Source: Candidatus Omnitrophota bacterium (GTDB taxonomy: Bacteria; Omnitrophota; Gorgyraeia; Zapsychrales; Fredricksoniimonadaceae). From it: a stretch of 6,545 bases of DNA. The notes under the pieces were generated by a model that ran no database searches, was not told where the DNA came from, and saw nothing but the letters and a program-made list of their open reading frames with translations. The position numbers and the translations under genes were made by a program. Shown one piece after another: positions 5,512-6,545 of this stretch (the stretch's first letter is position 1; each line of letters begins with the position of its first letter). The stretch spans positions 1-6,545 of the forward strand of contig JAEUSC010000504.1 of the NCBI GenBank assembly GCA_016789035.1, given 5' to 3'.

Positions 5512-6545
5512 ATGGCCAAAACGATCACTGTATTCAGTAACAAGGGTGGCGTCGGTAAAACATTCGTTGCCATTAATATGGCAACCGCACTGGCATTAAA
5601 AGGCCAACGGGTTCTGATTCTTGATTTAGATTTCCAAGCGGGGCATGACATGGCCCGCATGCTTAATTTAGCTCCTCGCCATTCGTTAGTTGATTACTTT
5701 TCTCAAAATACTCCCGATTCCGATGTTGCCAATATTAAGAAGTTCGTTAGTCCTCATTCTAGCGGCTTAGAATTTTTGCCCGCTGTTTCACATATGAAAC
5801 AGGTCGGCCATATCACTCCGGACAATATCCGTCCCTTCCTAAAAAAGATATCGGGATTGTACGATTTTATTATTATTGATGCCGGCAGTTCATTTGGCGA
5901 GTCAATGATAACGGTCTTAGACTGTTCCAACCTCATATTGATTGTAGCTACTCCAGACATTCTTGCTGTTTATCAAATAAAATATTGCATCGAAATGTTA
6001 CAAAGCCTTCATTATCCCTTGAAGATGATAAAGCTTGTGCTAAACCGGGCACAAAGTAGTGGGGGGGTGGCTTGGCAAGAAGTTAAAGAAGCTCTTAATT
6101 TGGATATATTTTCGTTAATTCCTTCTGACGGCAAAACCGTCGGATTGGCCTTGAATCGTGGAGTCCCCTGTGTCATTGATAGTCCGAAGTCAAAAGTTGC
6201 CGAAGCTTTTATAGGAATCGCTGACAATTTGCGTAAGGATGATATTTATGTTCAATCAACAGATGTTGTGCGAGAGAGATCTTCAGAAGGGACAAAGCCT
6301 AAAGACCATTTTTGGGAGAAAATGGGGGTTCAGGGGCAGGCAGCCTCAAGTAGTGCTTTTAAGCCAGAAGAAGATGAAATCATAAAATTAAAAAAGAATA
6401 TTCATCAAAGGCTTGTTGACCGGATGGACATTCGGAAAATTACTCCTGAAGCCTTGGCAGATCCAGCCCAAGCACAAAAGATAAGAAAGACGGCAGAGAA
6501 TATAGTTGTTGAACTTATGACGGAAATGGCTGGGGCAATGATTTC
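5512..6545 (+). CDS. CpaE-like MinD/ParA ATPase, apparently fused to CpaF/TadA N-terminus (3' truncated)
   Basis: The frame is open from the ATG at 5512 to the right edge, with 344 full codons and no stop. Residues 1-243 form a P-loop ATPase of the MinD/ParA/CpaE group. The deviant Walker A is KGGVGKT (11-17), with signature Lys11 and Lys16. A'-type LDLDFQAGHD lies at 37-46 and Walker B YDFIIIDAG at 117-125. VLNRA, IPSDGKTVGLALNRGVPCVI and PKSKVAEAF follow, as in CpaE. The receiver-like N-domain of Caulobacter-type CpaE is absent. After a polar linker (about 245-288), residues 290-344 (IIKLKKNIHQRLVDRMDIRK, then a helical stretch with IRKTAENIVVELMTE) resemble the N-terminal helical region of CpaF/TadA secretion ATPases. 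The product is therefore probably a CpaE-CpaF fusion that places polar-localisation ATPase and pilus motor in one chain. The motor's own Walker boxes would lie beyond the window. No clear RBS precedes the ATG, so coupling to the secretin 21 bases upstream is likely. Confidence 0.85.
   Translation, partial: MAKTITVFSNKGGVGKTFVAINMATALALKGQRVLILDLDFQAGHDMARMLNLAPRHSLVDYFSQNTPDSDVANIKKFVSPHSSGLEFLPAVSHMKQVGHITPDNIRPFLKKISGLYDFIIIDAGSSFGESMITVLDCSNLILIVATPDILAVYQIKYCIEMLQSLHYPLKMIKLVLNRAQSSGGVAWQEVKEALNLDIFSLIPSDGKTVGLALNRGVPCVIDSPKSKVAEAFIGIADNLRKDDIYVQSTDVVRERSSEGTKPKDHFWEKMGVQGQAASSSAFKPEEDEIIKLKKNIHQRLVDRMDIRKITPEALADPAQAQKIRKTAENIVVELMTEMAGAMI

Noticed and set aside
1..6545. CRISPR arrays, tRNA/rRNA genes, insertion sequences or attachment sites
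   Set aside because: No repeated spacers, cloverleaf-like sequences, transposase frames or terminal inverted repeats were seen on either strand.

Overview
The window is a compact, almost fully coding stretch (AT-rich by eye) from a Gram-negative bacterium. Two envelope signatures give that away: a lipoprotein signal peptide and an outer-membrane secretin. All genes lie on the + strand. The lineage cannot be fixed from sequence alone. The MDH type (Chlamydia/Legionella-like), the unusual Tad-pilus domain fusions and the base composition would fit an uncultured lineage of the PVC/Omnitrophota kind. That is a guess, not a result.

Region 1 (1-1866) is metabolic. It holds the 3' end of a nitrilase-superfamily amidase (Nit1/Nit2 type), a complete malate dehydrogenase (mdh), and a 113-residue protein of unknown function that starts 5 bases after mdh. 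Omega-amidases of the Nit2 group can release oxaloacetate, the MDH substrate, but the visible motifs lean towards Nit1 (deaminated glutathione amidase), so a metabolic link is only possible.

Region 2 (1867-1946) is an 80-base gap with a plausible sigma70-type promoter and a strong ribosome binding site. It marks the likely start of a new transcription unit.

Region 3 (1947-6545, continuing past the right edge) is a Tad/Flp-type pilus (type IVc) assembly operon. It encodes a parvulin-fold periplasmic lipoprotein, a CpaB-like protein, a CpaC-like secretin and a CpaE-like MinD/ParA ATPase. Spacing is tight (54, 4 and 21 bases). The secretin would form the outer-membrane channel and CpaB would link inner membrane to channel. 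The lipoprotein may chaperone secretin or pilin, and the ATPase would position or power the machine.

Several genes depart from the standard Tad architecture. The secretin carries a C-terminal TonB-type domain. CpaB appears to have its N-terminal SAF half replaced by a glutamine-rich coiled coil. The CpaE ATPase lacks the usual N-terminal receiver-like domain and runs in frame into what looks like the N-terminus of the CpaF/TadA secretion ATPase, suggesting a CpaE-CpaF fusion cut by the window edge. The parvulin domain lacks both signature histidines. Together these point to a divergent Tad-like apparatus, the most interesting content here.
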